A DNA stretch of 64,000 bases from Ardenticatenaceae bacterium (GCA_011525915.1 WYBM01000028.1:1-64000), one strand, 5' to 3'; shown: positions 30,601-41,809, numbered from the stretch's first letter. Numbers and translations are program-made. Notes: a model not told the origin generated them from the letters alone.

Positions 30601-31413
30601 ATGAGTGAGGCAAAAACGCTGGCCGTTATAGAACAACGCACGGTTATTTTTTATGATGATGAGATCATGGCTGTTGTGGTAGAAGAAGATGCCCGTCACC
30701 AGGTTTATGTGCCTTTACGCCCTATTTGTGATGCTCTAGGGGTGACCTGGCCCAGCCAGCTCAATCGTATCAAACGTGATCCTGTGTTGTCCAGAAGACT
30801 CAAGGGTGTATTCATTACGAATACACCCGGCGGCCAGCAAGAGATGTCTTGCCTGCCCCTTGATTACCTGAATGGCTGGCTGTTTGGCATCAACGCCCGC
30901 CGCGTGAAAGACAAAATTCGTGATAGACTCATTCGCTACCAGGAGGAATGTTACCAGGTGTTAGCCGAAGCCTTCCAAGAAGGCCGGCTGATGACAGAGC
31001 CAACGTTTAGCGACTTGCTGGCGGGTGATTCGGATGCGGTGCAAGCTTATAAAATAGCTCTGGCCGTTGTCAAGCTGGCGCGTAATCAGGTTTTGCTGGA
31101 AGCACGCTTGGATAGCCATGAAAGAGATTTAGCCCACTATGGTGAGCGCCTGGAACAGATAGAAGTCAAGCTGGGGTCCCCGGAAAGAACCATCACTGAA
31201 GATCAGGCCAGCCAGATCAGCCAGGCAGTTAAGGCCGTGGCCATTGCGTTAGGTAAACAGACAAAACGGAATGAGTTTGGCGCCATTTATGGTGAACTTT
31301 ACCGCAAATATGGCCTTACCAGTTACAAACTGCTGCCGGCTAAACAGTTTGAGGATGCCATGAATTTTCTGACAGAGTGGCATCAAACCCTCGTCGGTGA
31401 CACCCCATTTTAG
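30601..31413 (+). CDS. Phage-type antirepressor protein (P22_AR_N-like), orphan
   Basis: The start is taken at the ATG at 30601, with GAAGGATG about 10 bases upstream; an ATG at 30592 abuts that site. The 270-residue protein has an N-terminal antirepressor domain with VYVPLRPICDALGVTWPSQ, DPVLSRRLKGV and CLPLDYLNGWLFGINARRVK. A long helical region follows with YQEECYQVLAEAF. The C-terminal third (YGELYRKYGLTSYKLLPAKQFEDAMNFL) resembles the ORF6C/KilA-C type end of phage antirepressors. No integrase, capsid or repressor genes are nearby, so this is a stray or adopted phage regulator. Codon use and ACGGCCGT content are poorer than in the neighbours (none seen inside), which fits recent arrival. 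Confidence 0.8.
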   Translation: MSEAKTLAVIEQRTVIFYDDEIMAVVVEEDARHQVYVPLRPICDALGVTWPSQLNRIKRDPVLSRRLKGVFITNTPGGQQEMSCLPLDYLNGWLFGINARRVKDKIRDRLIRYQEECYQVLAEAFQEGRLMTEPTFSDLLAGDSDAVQAYKIALAVVKLARNQVLLEARLDSHERDLAHYGERLEQIEVKLGSPERTITEDQASQISQAVKAVAIALGKQTKRNEFGAIYGELYRKYGLTSYKLLPAKQFEDAMNFLTEWHQTLVGDTPF

Positions 31414-31573
31414 AATCGACAAGCAAAGAGGACACCCTGCCGGTATAAATAACCGAACGGCACGGCCGTATTTTGTGAAAATATGTATACTGCTGCCCGG
31501 GTGAGTATGTTAGAATACGGCCGTTTGCCCACATGTAGTAATTGGTGAACTCACGGATTATACAGGAACAAAA

Positions 31574-32713
31574 ATGACACAATCGGCACTGCTTGTTTTA
31601 GAAGATGGCACCACCTGGCCCGGTATTGGTTTTGGAGCGCCAGGAACGACCACCGGTGAGATTGTCTTCAACACCAGCCTCACTGGTTACCAGGAAATTC
31701 TTACGGACCCCTCTTATCACGGCCAGATCGTCACCATGACCCAGCCACACATAGGGAATACCGGCTGTAACCCCGCCGATGACGAAAGTGACCGGGTCTG
31801 GGCGGCTGGGTTTGTGGTTCGCAGCCTCAGCCCCCTGGTCAGTAATTGGCGCGCCACCCAATCTTTGCCGGAGTACCTGGCAGAACGGGGCATTGTGGCC
31901 ATCTCTGAAGTAGATACCCGTGCCTTGGTGCGTCACATCCGTACCTATGGCGCTATGCGCGCCGCCCTTTCCTCTGAAACCGCCGACGTGAATACCCTGG
32001 TAGCCATCGCTCGTGCTGCCCGCGATATGAACGGCCTGGACCTGGCCCGCGAAGTAAGTTGTGCCGAACCGTATGGCTGGACGGAAGGGGCCGGTTGGTG
32101 GCAGCCCGGCGCTAATGAGTCTGCAGTGATCAGTGACCGGTATTCAGTAACCGGTAACCGGTATCATGTGGTGGCGTATGATTTTGGGGTTAAGCGCAAT
32201 ATCCTGCGCTTGTTAGCTGCCAGGGGCTGCCGCATTACCGTGGTGCCGGCGACCACGCCCGCCGCCGAAGTGCTGGCCATGAACCCAGATGGCATTTTCC
32301 TCTCCAACGGCCCTGGCGATCCGGCGGCGTGTACGTATGCCATTCAGGCGGTGCGGGACCTGTTGGGGCAGAAGCCGATTTTTGGCATTTGTCTGGGGCA
32401 TCAGATTTTGGGGCTGGCGCTGGGGGCAAAAACGTACAAACTTAAGTTTGGGCATCGTGGGGGCAACCAGCCGGTGCAGGTAACCGCACATCAGGGCGTG
32501 CAAATTTCCAGCCACAATCACGGCTTTGCGGTCGATGGTAACGCCTTACCGAAAGGGGTGATGAATTCCCATATCAACCTGAATGACAACTGCTGCGAAG
32601 GGCTGGATGCCCCCGGCTACCGCGCTTTTTCTGTGCAGTATCACCCGGAAAGCTCACCCGGCCCCCATGATTCAGATGAATTGTTTGATAAGTTTATCAC
32701 CCTAATGGAGTAG
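31574..32713 (+). CDS. carA: Carbamoyl phosphate synthase small subunit
   Basis: CarA hydrolyses glutamine and passes ammonia to CarB for pyrimidine and arginine synthesis. The 379-residue protein has the N-terminal domain ([36 protein letters not shown]) and a class I glutaminase domain with nucleophile Cys in [17 protein letters not shown] and the His-Glu pair in [12 protein letters not shown]. Around residues 185-200 there is an extra stretch, [14 protein letters not shown], just before the [15 protein letters not shown] block. It is encoded by a CAGT-type repeat (copy E). The stop is three bases before the carB GTG start. Confidence 0.95.
   Translation: MTQSALLVLEDGTTWPGIGFGAPGTTTGEIVFNTSLTGYQEILTDPSYHGQIVTMTQPHIGNTGCNPADDESDRVWAAGFVVRSLSPLVSNWRATQSLPEYLAERGIVAISEVDTRALVRHIRTYGAMRAALSSETADVNTLVAIARAARDMNGLDLAREVSCAEPYGWTEGAGWWQPGANESAVISDRYSVTGNRYHVVAYDFGVKRNILRLLAARGCRITVVPATTPAAEVLAMNPDGIFLSNGPGDPAACTYAIQAVRDLLGQKPIFGICLGHQILGLALGAKTYKLKFGHRGGNQPVQVTAHQGVQISSHNHGFAVDGNALPKGVMNSHINLNDNCCEGLDAPGYRAFSVQYHPESSPGPHDSDELFDKFITLME
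32122..32168. repeat. CAGT-heptad repeat, copy E, inside carA
   Basis: CTGCAGTGATCAGTGACCGG followed by TATTCAGTAACCGGTAACCG repeats the heptad words of the intergenic family. It is read in frame as about 14 extra residues between the two CarA domains. Only the left half of the element is obvious. Confidence 0.6.
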
Positions 32714-32716
32714 ACC

Positions 32717-35700
32717 GTGCCCAAACGAACTGACATCCACTCTATTCTCATTATTGGTTCTGGCCCTATTGTGATTGGGCAGGCGTGTGAGTTTGATTAC
32801 TCCGGCGTGCAGGCGTGCAAGGTGCTGCGTCGTGAGGGCTACCGCATTGTTCTGGTCAATTCCAATCCGGCTACCATCATGACAGACCCTGATATAGCTG
32901 ACGCCACCTACGTGGAACCATTGACGCTGGAACTGGTGGAGAAAATCATTCAAATTGAAAAGCCAGATGCCCTGCTGCCCACCGTCGGTGGCCAGACCGG
33001 GTTAAATTTATCGGTGCAGCTGGCTGAAGCTGGCATTTTAGAAAAATATGGTGTCAAACTGATCGGCGCAGATTTGAAGGCCATTCGGCTGGCTGAAGAC
33101 CGCTCCAAATTTAAGCAGGCCATGCTGGCGGCTGGTGTGCCCGTGCCGGTAAGCCATTTTGTCTATTCGTTGGAAGAGGCATGGCAGGCAGTTGAGGAGA
33201 TTGGCTTTCCAGCCCTGGTACGTGCCTCGTTTACATTGGGAGGCATGGGTGGTGGCGTGGCTGAAGGACCAGACGACTTTACGGCCGTGGTGGCCCATGG
33301 CTTGCGCTCTAGCCCGGTGGGTGAAGTGCTGATCGAGCGTTCGCTGCTGGGTTGGAAAGAGTACGAACTGGAAGTGATGCGTGATTGCGCTGACAATTTT
33401 GTGGTGGTGTGTTCCATTGAAAACGTAGATCCGATGGGTGTGCATACCGGTGACAGTATCACCGTTGCCCCGGCTTACACGTTGACAGATAAGGAGTACC
33501 AGCACCTGCGTGACCTGGCCCGACGGGTGATGCAGACAGTAGGTGTAGAAACGGGCGGCAGCAACGTGCAGTTTGCCGTCAATCCGGAAAATGGCCGAGT
33601 CATCGTTATTGAGATGAACCCCCGTGTCTCCCGTTCCTCGGCGCTGGCCAGCAAGGCCACGGGCTTCCCCATTGCCAAAATAGCGGCGCTGCTGGCCGTG
33701 GGCTACACGCTGGCGGAAATACCCAATGACATCACCCGTGTGACCCCGGCCAGCTTTGAACCCAGCATTGATTATTGCGTGGTGAAGATTCCGCGTTGGA
33801 ACTTTGAGAAGTTCCCCGGTGTAGATGCCCGCCTGGGCCCACAAATGAAGAGTGTGGGTGAGGTGATGGCTATTGGCCGCACATTCCCAGAAGCGCTGAA
33901 CAAGGCCATTCGGGGGTTGGATATTGGCGTGCCGGGCTTTAGCCGCCTGCTGGCGGAAAAGGCCACGGCCGAATCACTGCGTGTGCCCACGGCCCAGCGA
34001 TTGTGGAATGTGGCGGTGAGGTTGGGTGACGGCCGTACCCCTGCAGACATTGCGGCCGAAACCGGGTTTGATCCCTGGTTTGTGGCCCACTTACAAGAAA
34101 TACTAAACCTGGAAAACGAGCTTTTAGAAAGCTCAAAGACCGGGGATTGGGATGAGCTCGTAGCTCATGACAAGCCGCAAACCCTGAATATGCTTCGCCG
34201 TGCCAAACGGATGGGATTCTCCGATGCGGTGATTGCGCAAGCAACAGGACTAACGGAAATGGACGTCCGCCATCTGCGTAAGCAGGCTGGTATCACCCCT
34301 GCGTACTACCGCGTAGACACCTGCGCCGCCGAGTTTGAAGCACACACCCCCTACCTCTATGCCACCTATGAAAGTGGCTGCGAGGCCAACCCCTCAAACC
34401 GGCCCAAGGTAATGATTTTGGGCGGCGGCCCCAACCGTATCGGCCAGGGCATTGAGTTTGACTACTGCTGTGTGCAGGCGTGTTGGGCGCTGGCTGAGCT
34501 TGGTTATGAGACGATCATGGTCAATTGTAACCCAGAAACCGTCAGTACCGATTATGACACGGCCGACCGCCTGTATTTTGAGCCGTTGACCCTGGAAGAT
34601 GTGCTCAACATTGTAGATATTGAACGGCCGTCTGGCGTCATTGTGCAGTTTGGGGGGCAGACGCCCATTAACCTGACAGCCGGGCTGGCGGCCGCCGGTG
34701 TACCTATTTGGGGGACGCCGCCAGACAGCATTAACTTGGCCGAAGACCGCGGCCGTTTTGGTGACTTGCTGCAAGCGTTGGAAATCGACCACCCCCAGTG
34801 GGGGCTGGCGCATTCTAAGGAAGAAGCCCTGGCCATTGTCAGTCGGGTGGGCTTTCCGGTGCTGGTACGGCCGTCGTTTGTTCTGGGTGGGCGGGCAATG
34901 GCTATCGCTTATGATGATGCCTCGCTGCTTAACTTCCTGGCTGAAGCCGCCCGCGTTTCTCCCGGTAACCCGGTGCTGATTGACCAGTTTATTGAGGATG
35001 CCTTTGAAGTAGACGTGGACGCCGTGGCCGATGGTGACCATGTGATCATTGCCGGCGTGATGCAGCACATAGAGGAAGCTGGCGTGCACTCCGGTGACAG
35101 CGCCTGTGTGTTACCGCCGTACAAAATTAGCCTATACCACCTGAGTATTATCCGTGATTACACAGAAAAGCTGGGCCTGGCGCTGCAGGTGAAAGGGTTG
35201 ATGAATGTGCAGTTTGCCATTAAAGATGACGTGGTGTACGTCATTGAAGTGAACCCCCGGGCCAGCCGTACCGTTCCCTTTGTGAGTAAGGCTACCGGTG
35301 TGCCCGTAGCTAAAATTGCGGCACAGGTGCAGGCTGGTAAAACATTAGTGGACTTAAACTTTCTGGAAACGCCGCCGCTGGACGGCTTTTTTGTTAAGGA
35401 GGCCGTACTGCCTTTTAATAAACTGCCGGGTGCTGACCCGCGCCTCAGCCCGGAAATGCGCAGCACAGGTGAAGTTATGGGCCACGCCAGCCGTTTTGGC
35501 CATGCGTTTGCCAAGTCACAACTGGCCGCTGGCACCAGCCTGCCCACCGAAGGTGGGGTGCTGATCACGGTGAATGATTTTGACAAAGGGGCGGCGATGA
35601 AGATCGCCCGGGATTTATACCGGCAGGGGTTCAGGCTGTATGCTACTGAAGGTACGGCCGTGGCCCTGCAGCGTCTTAACCTGCCGGTGGAAATTGTACA

Positions 35701-35953
35701 AAAAGCCGGCCAACCAGGTAAAACAACCGTGGATGTGATCAAAAATGGGGAGATTCACCTGCTTATTAACACCCCCTTAGGTCAGCGGGCCTACGCCGAC
35801 CAATCAGCTATGTATGCGGCCGCTATCAAACACAATGTGCCGCTGATAACCACGTTGTCAGCAGCACAGGCCGCGGTTAATGGCATTCGTGCCCTGCGTG
35901 AGCGCGCTTTACAGGTGCGTAGTTTGCAAGCTCATTATGCCAATATGCGGTAA
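32717..35953 (+). CDS. carB: Carbamoyl phosphate synthase large subunit
   Basis: CarB makes carbamoyl phosphate from bicarbonate, ammonia and two ATP. At 1,078 residues it is full length. The two homologous ATP-grasp halves are visible: [18 protein letters not shown] at the N-terminus with [12 protein letters not shown], and [18 protein letters not shown] near residue 567 with [38 protein letters not shown] and [18 protein letters not shown] are the matching metal/ATP loops. The C-terminal MGS-like allosteric domain begins near residue 940. It follows carA by three bases and starts at GTG or the first codon of [13 protein letters not shown]. Confidence 0.96.
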   Translation: MPKRTDIHSILIIGSGPIVIGQACEFDYSGVQACKVLRREGYRIVLVNSNPATIMTDPDIADATYVEPLTLELVEKIIQIEKPDALLPTVGGQTGLNLSVQLAEAGILEKYGVKLIGADLKAIRLAEDRSKFKQAMLAAGVPVPVSHFVYSLEEAWQAVEEIGFPALVRASFTLGGMGGGVAEGPDDFTAVVAHGLRSSPVGEVLIERSLLGWKEYELEVMRDCADNFVVVCSIENVDPMGVHTGDSITVAPAYTLTDKEYQHLRDLARRVMQTVGVETGGSNVQFAVNPENGRVIVIEMNPRVSRSSALASKATGFPIAKIAALLAVGYTLAEIPNDITRVTPASFEPSIDYCVVKIPRWNFEKFPGVDARLGPQMKSVGEVMAIGRTFPEALNKAIRGLDIGVPGFSRLLAEKATAESLRVPTAQRLWNVAVRLGDGRTPADIAAETGFDPWFVAHLQEILNLENELLESSKTGDWDELVAHDKPQTLNMLRRAKRMGFSDAVIAQATGLTEMDVRHLRKQAGITPAYYRVDTCAAEFEAHTPYLYATYESGCEANPSNRPKVMILGGGPNRIGQGIEFDYCCVQACWALAELGYETIMVNCNPETVSTDYDTADRLYFEPLTLEDVLNIVDIERPSGVIVQFGGQTPINLTAGLAAAGVPIWGTPPDSINLAEDRGRFGDLLQALEIDHPQWGLAHSKEEALAIVSRVGFPVLVRPSFVLGGRAMAIAYDDASLLNFLAEAARVSPGNPVLIDQFIEDAFEVDVDAVADGDHVIIAGVMQHIEEAGVHSGDSACVLPPYKISLYHLSIIRDYTEKLGLALQVKGLMNVQFAIKDDVVYVIEVNPRASRTVPFVSKATGVPVAKIAAQVQAGKTLVDLNFLETPPLDGFFVKEAVLPFNKLPGADPRLSPEMRSTGEVMGHASRFGHAFAKSQLAAGTSLPTEGGVLITVNDFDKGAAMKIARDLYRQGFRLYATEGTAVALQRLNLPVEIVQKAGQPGKTTVDVIKNGEIHLLINTPLGQRAYADQSAMYAAAIKHNVPLITTLSAAQAAVNGIRALRERALQVRSLQAHYANMR

Positions 35954-35961
35954 ATGGCTGG

Positions 35962-36112
35962 TACCAGTCATCAGAAGTCAGTAACCAGTGTTCAGAAGTC
36001 AGTCATCAGTCATCAGTCATCAGAAGTCAGTAACCAGTGTTCAGTAGACAGTTACGGGCGTTGGGCCCTACTGAAAACTGCACACTGATGACTGATGACT
36101 GGTGCTAGGCGG
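35962..36112. repeat. CAGT-heptad hairpin repeat, copy F (longest)
   Basis: At least nine CAGTN3 words run left to centre (TCAGTCATCAGTCATCAG and similar), and the right arm has CTGATGACTGATGACTGG. A block CATCAGAAGTCAGTAACCAG appears twice on the left. The ends carry GGTACCAGT and ACTGGTGCTAGG. It lies downstream of carB and just before the 3' end of the convergent CBS gene. Confidence 0.8.
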
Positions 36113-36154
36113 TAGCCGTCAAGACTATTGGTACCCGCTCACCTGATGACCTCG

Positions 36155-36604
36155 TCAGATAAGGGTCTCTTCCTGGTACTCACTCCATTCATGCAGCACC
36201 ACCATGCTGAAAATGTCAGATTCGGTGATGATGCCGGCCAGTTTGCCGGCGTTGTCTAAGACGGGCAGACCGCTGATGCGGTTTTCCAGCATGACACGGG
36301 CAGCTTCCCCTATGGTGGCCTCTTCATGAATGGTGACGGGATCGGGCGTCATGATTTTTTCGACTCTAAGCTGGGAGAGCAGATAGTTCATTTCCCAGAT
36401 GCTGAGCGATGTCGCCGGAGAGGGTTGGGCGCCACGCACATCGCCCAAGGTGATCATACCCGTGAGACGGCCGTTGGCACTGACCACTGGCAGCCGCCGG
36501 ATCTCCTCATTCATCATGATCTGGTGTGCTTCTGGTAATGTGGTTTCTGGCCTGACAGTGATGATGTCTTTGGTCATCCAGTCCCGTACCAACTCTTTTT
36601 TCAT
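36155..36604 (-). CDS. Two-CBS-domain protein
   Basis: This 149-residue protein consists of a CBS pair (Bateman module). VRDWMTKDIITVRPETTLPEA and LPVVSANGRLTGMITLGDVRG form the first domain. VEKIMTPDPVTIHEEATIGEA and LPVLDNAGKLAGIITESDIF form the second. Such modules bind adenosyl nucleotides and sense energy state. No effector domain is attached, so it acts alone or on a partner. A ribosome binding site, AGAAGGAGAAAGG, precedes the ATG. The region upstream shares CCATAGAATAGA with the region upstream of dnaK, possibly a common control box. Confidence 0.9.
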   Translation of the reverse strand: MKKELVRDWMTKDIITVRPETTLPEAHQIMMNEEIRRLPVVSANGRLTGMITLGDVRGAQPSPATSLSIWEMNYLLSQLRVEKIMTPDPVTIHEEATIGEAARVMLENRISGLPVLDNAGKLAGIITESDIFSMVVLHEWSEYQEETLI

Positions 36605-36773
36605 GTCGCCTTTCTCCTTCTATTCTATGGTTCAGCATACACCACATTATGGTGAAGTGTAGACGTTCGGGGGGCAACTGGCAATTACGAAAGTCATCCA
36701 AACCGTATGACGAAATGAAGAGACCGTATGGCAAAGTTCCAGGGACTGTGTGGGTAAATTCCCCCTAAAGGGG

Positions 36774-36807
36774 AAGACGCCACGCGGGGGGGGGTGCGTG
36801 GCGTCTT
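36774..36807. terminator. GC-rich hairpin after clpB
   Basis: AAGACGCCACGC (36774-36785) and GCGTGGCGTCTT (36796-36807) are perfect 12-bp arms around a loop of nine G and one T. TTCCCCCTAAAGGGGAA directly precedes it. It lies between the end of the chaperone operon and the CBS gene. It is a likely end-of-operon structure, though without a T tract on the clpB strand. The rest of 36605-36897 shows no gene. Confidence 0.55.
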
Positions 36808-36897
36808 GGAGCAGAATAAGCTTTAATTAAGCGTGAAGAAGTTATGTAATTTATATGCTAATAACCTTACAACACTTCTGACAGCCTTTTTTCCCAT

Positions 36898-39501
36898 TTA
36901 ATTTAAGATCACCTCCGGTGTATTGACAACCGTAAAGGTTAATTCACCGTCGGTAGCCTCTACCAGTACGTGGTCGCCGTCGTGAATGTGGCCCTGAATC
37001 AGCTGCAGCGCCAGAGGGTCTACCACCCGTTTTTGCAGCACACGCTTTAACGGCCGGGCGCCATACACCGGGTCATACCCTTCTTCAATAAGCAGGTCAG
37101 TTGCCGCCGACGTCAGGACGATGCTGATATGCCGCCGATCTAACAAATCACGCACACTGTTCAGTTGAATCTGGGCGATCTCCCGCAGTTGTTCCTTCCG
37201 CAGCCGGTGGAAGATAACGATCTCATCAACCCGGTTTAAGAATTCCGGCCGGAAGTGCTGGCGCAAGGCGTCCATTACCCGTGTCTCCATCACAGTGTCG
37301 TCTGTAGCATCCAGTATAAACTGGCTGCCGACGTTGCTGGTCATGATGATCACCGTATTTTTAAAGTCTATGGTACGTCCCTGGCCATCGGTAAGACGGC
37401 CGTCATCCAACACCTGTAGGAAAACATTAAACAGTTCCGGGTGTGCCTTTTCAATTTCATCAAACAGGACAACGCTGTACGGCCGTCGCCTTACAGCTTC
37501 CGTCAGCTGGCCACCTTCGTCATAGCCCACGTAACCAGGTGGCGCGCCAATCAGCCGGGCCACGCTGTGCCGCTCCTGGTATTCGCTCATGTCAATGCGC
37601 ACCATGTTTTGCTCATCATCAAACAGGAACTCCGCCAGGGCGCGCGCCAATTCTGTTTTACCCACGCCGGTTGGGCCCAGGAAGATGAAGCTGCCGATGG
37701 GCTTGTTGGGGTCTTGCAGGCCAGATCGGCTGCGGCGCACGGCGGCTGTCACCGCACTGATGGCCTCATCCTGGCCTACCACACGGTCATGCAGCCGTTC
37801 TTCCATGTGTACCAGTTTTTCCACCTCACCCTCCAACAGTTTACTTACTGGAATACCTGTCCAACGGGCAACAATGGCCGCAATCTCTTCCGCGTCTACT
37901 TCTTCTTTTAGCAGCAAGCCGTCTTGCTGTAATGCGTGTAACTGTGCTTCTGCCTGGTGCAGCGATTGGGTAAGTTGGTGCAGACGGCCGTACTGCAGCT
38001 CAGCCGCTTTCTGGTAATCCAGTTCACGCTGTGCCTGCTCGATCTGCACCTGCACCTGATCCATCTCCTCTTTAATGGTCTGGATTTTCTCAATGGCCTC
38101 TTTTTCGGCCTGCCAGCGGGTGGTGATCTGTGTGCTTCGCTCTTTCAGGTTGGCCAGTTCCTCTTCCAGCTTTTTCAGCCGCTCCTGGCTGGCCTTGTCC
38201 TTTTCCTTCTTTAATGCCTCTCGTTCGATCTCGAATTGCATGATCTCCCGGTCTATGGCGTCTAACGCCGCCGGTTTGCTGTCGATCTCCATGCGCAGGC
38301 GGCTGGCAGCTTCGTCAATCAGGTCAATGGCCTTGTCTGGCAGGAAGCGGTCAGCGATATAGCGATGGCTCAATGTGGCCGCAGCAATGGTGGCGCTGTC
38401 AGTGATGCGCACCCCATGATGCACCTCATACCGCTCCTTGAGCCCCCGCAAAATGGAGATGGTATCTTCTACACTTGGCTCGCCGATAAAAATAGGTTGA
38501 AAGCGGCGCTCCAGCGCGGCATCTTTCTCAATGTGCTTGCGGTATTCATCCAACGTGGTAGCGCCGATGGCGTGTAATTCACCGCGGGCCAGCATGGGCT
38601 TCAGCATGTTGCTGGCATCCATACTGCCTTCGGCGGCACCAGCGCCCACCAGTGTATGCATCTCGTCAATAAAGAGGATGATCTGCCCGTCGCTTTCCTG
38701 GATTTCTTTCAAAACAGCCTTTAAGCGCTCTTCAAATTCGCCGCGATATTTGGCCCCGGCCACCAGTGCCCCCAAATCCAGGGCGACGATGCGCTTTTCT
38801 TTAAGCCCCATGGGCACATCGCCGCGCACAATGCGTTGGGCCAGCCCTTCGGCGACGGCCGTCTTGCCCACGCCTGGCTCGCCAATCAGCACCGGGTTGT
38901 TTTTGGTGCGGCGGCTTAGAATTTGGATGACGCGGCGGATTTCTTCATCACGGCCGATCACAGGATCTAGTTTGCCTTTGCGCGCCTCCCGGGTAAGGTC
39001 ACGGCCGTATTTGGTCAACGCCTCATACTGCGCTTCTGGCGTCTGGCTAGTTACCCGCTGCGAACCACGTACCTGGGCCAGCGCCTGCATCACGGCGTTA
39101 TAATCAACGCCATGCCGCGCCAGCAGTTCACGCACACGCCCACCCTTGGGTTGGGCCATGGCCATCAGCAAATGCTCAGTAGAAACAAAGTCATCCTTCA
39201 TAGCGTCAGCAATGGCCCGCGCCTCTTCCAGAAGGGTGTTTAGCGCTTTGCTCATGCCTACCTGCACGCTGCTGCCTGTGGCCCGGGACATGCGGCCCAG
39301 CGCCTGTTCCAGGCTGCTCTGCAGCAGCTGTACATCGGTGCCAATGCGTTTAAGGAGGGAAGGCACAACGCCCCCTTCTTGGGCTATTAAGGTCTTTAGC
39401 AGATGCTCCGGTTCAATAGCCGGATGGTTATAAGCCTGGGCCAGATTCTGTGCTTCTAAAATAGCTTCCTGGCTCTTTTGGGTCAATGAATCTAGTCTCA
39501 T
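36898..39501 (-). CDS. clpB: ATP-dependent disaggregase ClpB
   Basis: This 867-residue Hsp100 protein pulls aggregated proteins apart together with DnaK. The Clp N-domain repeats are at residues 1-150. The first AAA module has [19 protein letters not shown] and [12 protein letters not shown]. The M-domain coiled coil runs at about 405-530 ([17 protein letters not shown] and following), which marks ClpB rather than ClpA/C. The second AAA module has [18 protein letters not shown] and [18 protein letters not shown]. It is the last gene of the dnaK-grpE-cbpA-cbpM-clpB unit, 30 bases after cbpM. Confidence 0.97.
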   Translation of the reverse strand: MRLDSLTQKSQEAILEAQNLAQAYNHPAIEPEHLLKTLIAQEGGVVPSLLKRIGTDVQLLQSSLEQALGRMSRATGSSVQVGMSKALNTLLEEARAIADAMKDDFVSTEHLLMAMAQPKGGRVRELLARHGVDYNAVMQALAQVRGSQRVTSQTPEAQYEALTKYGRDLTREARKGKLDPVIGRDEEIRRVIQILSRRTKNNPVLIGEPGVGKTAVAEGLAQRIVRGDVPMGLKEKRIVALDLGALVAGAKYRGEFEERLKAVLKEIQESDGQIILFIDEMHTLVGAGAAEGSMDASNMLKPMLARGELHAIGATTLDEYRKHIEKDAALERRFQPIFIGEPSVEDTISILRGLKERYEVHHGVRITDSATIAAATLSHRYIADRFLPDKAIDLIDEAASRLRMEIDSKPAALDAIDREIMQFEIEREALKKEKDKASQERLKKLEEELANLKERSTQITTRWQAEKEAIEKIQTIKEEMDQVQVQIEQAQRELDYQKAAELQYGRLHQLTQSLHQAEAQLHALQQDGLLLKEEVDAEEIAAIVARWTGIPVSKLLEGEVEKLVHMEERLHDRVVGQDEAISAVTAAVRRSRSGLQDPNKPIGSFIFLGPTGVGKTELARALAEFLFDDEQNMVRIDMSEYQERHSVARLIGAPPGYVGYDEGGQLTEAVRRRPYSVVLFDEIEKAHPELFNVFLQVLDDGRLTDGQGRTIDFKNTVIIMTSNVGSQFILDATDDTVMETRVMDALRQHFRPEFLNRVDEIVIFHRLRKEQLREIAQIQLNSVRDLLDRRHISIVLTSAATDLLIEEGYDPVYGARPLKRVLQKRVVDPLALQLIQGHIHDGDHVLVEATDGELTFTVVNTPEVILN

Positions 39502-39531
39502 TTTTATACCTCATCCCAGACGGCCAAGCCA

Positions 39532-39915
39532 TTATCGCCATATGGCCTCGGCGGCCAGGCGGTGCCGCAGTTGGTGAATTTCCTGAAGCAGTTCGGCCTC
39601 ACGGTGCGTGAACCACTGTTCCATCTCGTCTATCTGGGTGATCATGCCCAGCACTTGCTGGCGCATATGCAGCACAATTTCAACGGCCGGCAAATCCAAC
39701 TCCAAGTCTTCGCGCAGGCGACGAATGCGGGCCAATTCATCCAGATCGGCGGCGCTGAAACCGCGCAGGCCACCGCTCATCCACTTGGGGAGAATCAGCT
39801 CTTCCTCTTCAAGTTGGCGCAAAAAATCGGTGGAGATGCGCGCCATGTCTGCGGCCGTCTGGTAGGTATAGGCCGGTGTGTCGTCTTTAGGTCGTACGAT
39901 AAGTTTGTACTTCAT
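39532..39915 (-). CDS. MerR-like / CbpM-type chaperone modulator
   Basis: The 127-residue protein begins with a MerR-like winged helix (YTYQTAADMARISTDFLRQLEEEELI, then LRGFSAADLDELARIRRLRED). It ends in a Gln/Glu-rich coiled coil (EMEQWFTHREAELLQEIHQL). This is the layout of CbpM, which binds the J-domain of CbpA and restrains it. The start lies three bases after the cbpA stop, so tight coupling with its presumed target is clear. DNA binding cannot be ruled out; in that case it could be an operon repressor of the HspR kind. Confidence 0.75.
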   Translation of the reverse strand: MKYKLIVRPKDDTPAYTYQTAADMARISTDFLRQLEEEELILPKWMSGGLRGFSAADLDELARIRRLREDLELDLPAVEIVLHMRQQVLGMITQIDEMEQWFTHREAELLQEIHQLRHRLAAEAIWR

Positions 39916-39918
39916 AGC

Positions 39919-40893
39919 TTACCTCCGCATGCCCTGTAACTGCCGGAAAAGCTCTTTTTCTGGATCGCTTAATTGTTCAGGTAACTGCACCTCCAGGGTT
40001 ACAAACAGGTCACCTCGTTCGGCCGGATTTTTCACTTTGGGCATGCCCAGGCCGCGTAAACGGAATGTTTTGCCATTGGCTGTGCCTTCCGGAATGGTCA
40101 ATTTTACGGTGCGATCCAGGCCAACCACTTCCACACTGCCACCCAACACGGCCGTGTACAAATCTACCGGTAATGTCATTTTTAAGTCATCGTCTTCCCG
40201 CTGGAAGGTGGCATGTGGCTGCACGTCCACCTTCAGGTACAGGTCACCTGCCTGCCCTCCGGAGACGCCGCCGCTGCCCTGCCCGCTAAGACGAATGCGT
40301 GAGCCGGTCTTAACGCCGGGCGGAATTTTGGCAGAGATGGTACGGCCGTCTTCCCATTGAAGCTGGCGGGTGGTGCCTTGAAATGTTTCTTCCAGGGTTA
40401 CTTGAATGGTGTGTTCAATATCCTGGCCGCGTCGCGGGCGTGGCTGCGCCCCTGGCCCGGAGGTAAAGCCCCCGAAGTCAGCCCTTCCGGTCCGGCGGCC
40501 GCCCATGCCGCCGAACAGGGTTTCAAAAAAGTCAGAAAAACCACCGCTGCCGCCAAACATCTGCTCAAACTCTTCTGGGCTGACCGTGCGGGTATGAGGG
40601 CGTGGCCCACCTTGCTGCGCCTGCCACTGCTGCCAGAAGTCGTTGGCATTGCCACCGCTGCGCTGGTACTGCTGCCATTGAGAGCCAAACTGGTCATACA
40701 TTTTACGTTTCTCGGCGTCAGACAATACTTCGTATGCTTCGTTAATGTCTTTGAAGCGTGCCTCGGCCGTGGCGTTCCCCGGGTTTACATCCGGGTGATA
40801 CTGCCGTGCCAGTTTGCGGTATGCTTTTTTGATCTCTTTTTCCTCGGCATTTTTACTGACGCCGAGTGTTTTATAATAATCCTTGTATTCCAT
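39919..40893 (-). CDS. cbpA: DnaJ-class co-chaperone, CbpA type
   Basis: This 324-residue protein has an N-terminal J-domain ([21 protein letters not shown], catalytic HPD in YHPDVNPGN). A Gly/Phe-rich stretch follows with [20 protein letters not shown]. Two C-terminal substrate domains follow ([42 protein letters not shown]). There are no Cys-rich zinc repeats, which separates it from DnaJ proper. It stimulates the ATPase of DnaK, encoded two genes upstream. CbpM follows immediately. Confidence 0.93.
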   Translation of the reverse strand: MEYKDYYKTLGVSKNAEEKEIKKAYRKLARQYHPDVNPGNATAEARFKDINEAYEVLSDAEKRKMYDQFGSQWQQYQRSGGNANDFWQQWQAQQGGPRPHTRTVSPEEFEQMFGGSGGFSDFFETLFGGMGGRRTGRADFGGFTSGPGAQPRPRRGQDIEHTIQVTLEETFQGTTRQLQWEDGRTISAKIPPGVKTGSRIRLSGQGSGGVSGGQAGDLYLKVDVQPHATFQREDDDLKMTLPVDLYTAVLGGSVEVVGLDRTVKLTIPEGTANGKTFRLRGLGMPKVKNPAERGDLFVTLEVQLPEQLSDPEKELFRQLQGMRR

Positions 40894-40960
40894 AGCCTAT
40901 CTCCTGGTGCGTATGGGGTTATGCTGCAACTTTGTTCGGCAATGCACTCGGCATCCTATT

Positions 40961-41668
40961 TTACTCTGCTACCAATACCCGTGCCGGTCGTAATAACCTG
41001 TCATGGAGACGGTACCCTTTTTCTACAACGGCCGTCACCATACCCGGTTCCTGTTCGGCACTGGCTTCAGTCCCTACCGCTTCGTGTTGGGTGGGGTCAA
41101 ACGGCTGCCCTTCGGCTTCAATGGGCTGCACGCCATGTTGGCTCATCACACCTGTAAACGCCTTCAACGTCAGCGCAATGCCAGTTTCTTCCGATGTGCC
41201 GGCGGCGTGGGCCAGCGCCCGTTCTAAATTGTCAGCTACCGTTAGCATATCACGAATGACGTTTTCTTTGGCCTGTTCGGCCTCTTGGGCATAGCGCTGC
41301 GCCAGCCGTTTTTTGCTATTTTCCAGATCAGCATAGAGTCGTGTGACTTTTTCTTGCCATGCCTCCGCCGCTTCTGTTCTGTCTGTTTCTAAGGCGGCGA
41401 TTTTCTGGCGGGCGGCTTCTACTTCTTGCCGCACTGTTTTGAGCTCTATTTTCTGCTGCTGCACGGCCGTATGCCACTTTTGTGCCTCATCACGCCAGGC
41501 AGCGGCCTCTGCCCGCGCCTGGTGCAGCTCTTGCTGCAAAAGCAGGGCAGCCTCACGTGGGTCTACAGGCTGACGGCCGTACCCATTGGTCCGGCGCGGG
41601 ATCGTGATGGTGTTGGTGCCAGGCTGTCTACGGAACGGACGGCCAAATTCGTCATACTCTTTAAACAT
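40961..41668 (-). CDS. grpE: Nucleotide exchange factor GrpE
   Basis: GrpE releases ADP from DnaK. The 235-residue protein has a long N-terminal coiled coil (about residues 35-140, rich in Glu/Gln/Ala) and the GrpE core with NVIRDMLTVADNLERALAH and FTGVMSQHGVQPIE. The closing beta domain reads FDPTQHEAVGT and VEKGYRLHDRLLRPARV. The first 30 residues, with a basic RRTNGYGRQP stretch, are not part of the usual core. The ribosome binding site AAGGAG precedes the ATG at 41668. A hairpin in the 141-base gap behind dnaK probably reduces its expression relative to dnaK. Confidence 0.93.
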   Translation of the reverse strand: MFKEYDEFGRPFRRQPGTNTITIPRRTNGYGRQPVDPREAALLLQQELHQARAEAAAWRDEAQKWHTAVQQQKIELKTVRQEVEAARQKIAALETDRTEAAEAWQEKVTRLYADLENSKKRLAQRYAQEAEQAKENVIRDMLTVADNLERALAHAAGTSEETGIALTLKAFTGVMSQHGVQPIEAEGQPFDPTQHEAVGTEASAEQEPGMVTAVVEKGYRLHDRLLRPARVLVAE

Positions 41669-41690
41669 AACTGTCTCCTTGCAAAAGAAA

Positions 41691-41711
41691 AGGGCGGTTT
41701 TTGCCCGCCCT
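41691..41711 (-). terminator. Attenuator-like hairpin between dnaK and grpE
   Basis: On the minus strand AGGGCGG and CCGCCCT pair around GCAAAAA and are followed by TTTCTTTT. The weak T tract suggests partial termination that lowers transcription of the co-chaperone genes. Confidence 0.55.
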
Positions 41712-41809
41712 TGGTTGGTTGTTTTGCGGGCGCGGTGGCCCAGGCTGTCAAAGAGCCAGGTACATCTCTATAAACGTCGCTCCTGGATGTGCCTGACACG
41801 GTGGAAGCC

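Noticed and set aside
33038..33844. 268-residue minus-strand open frame
   Set aside because: It is antisense to carB with His/Arg-rich shadow composition and no family features.
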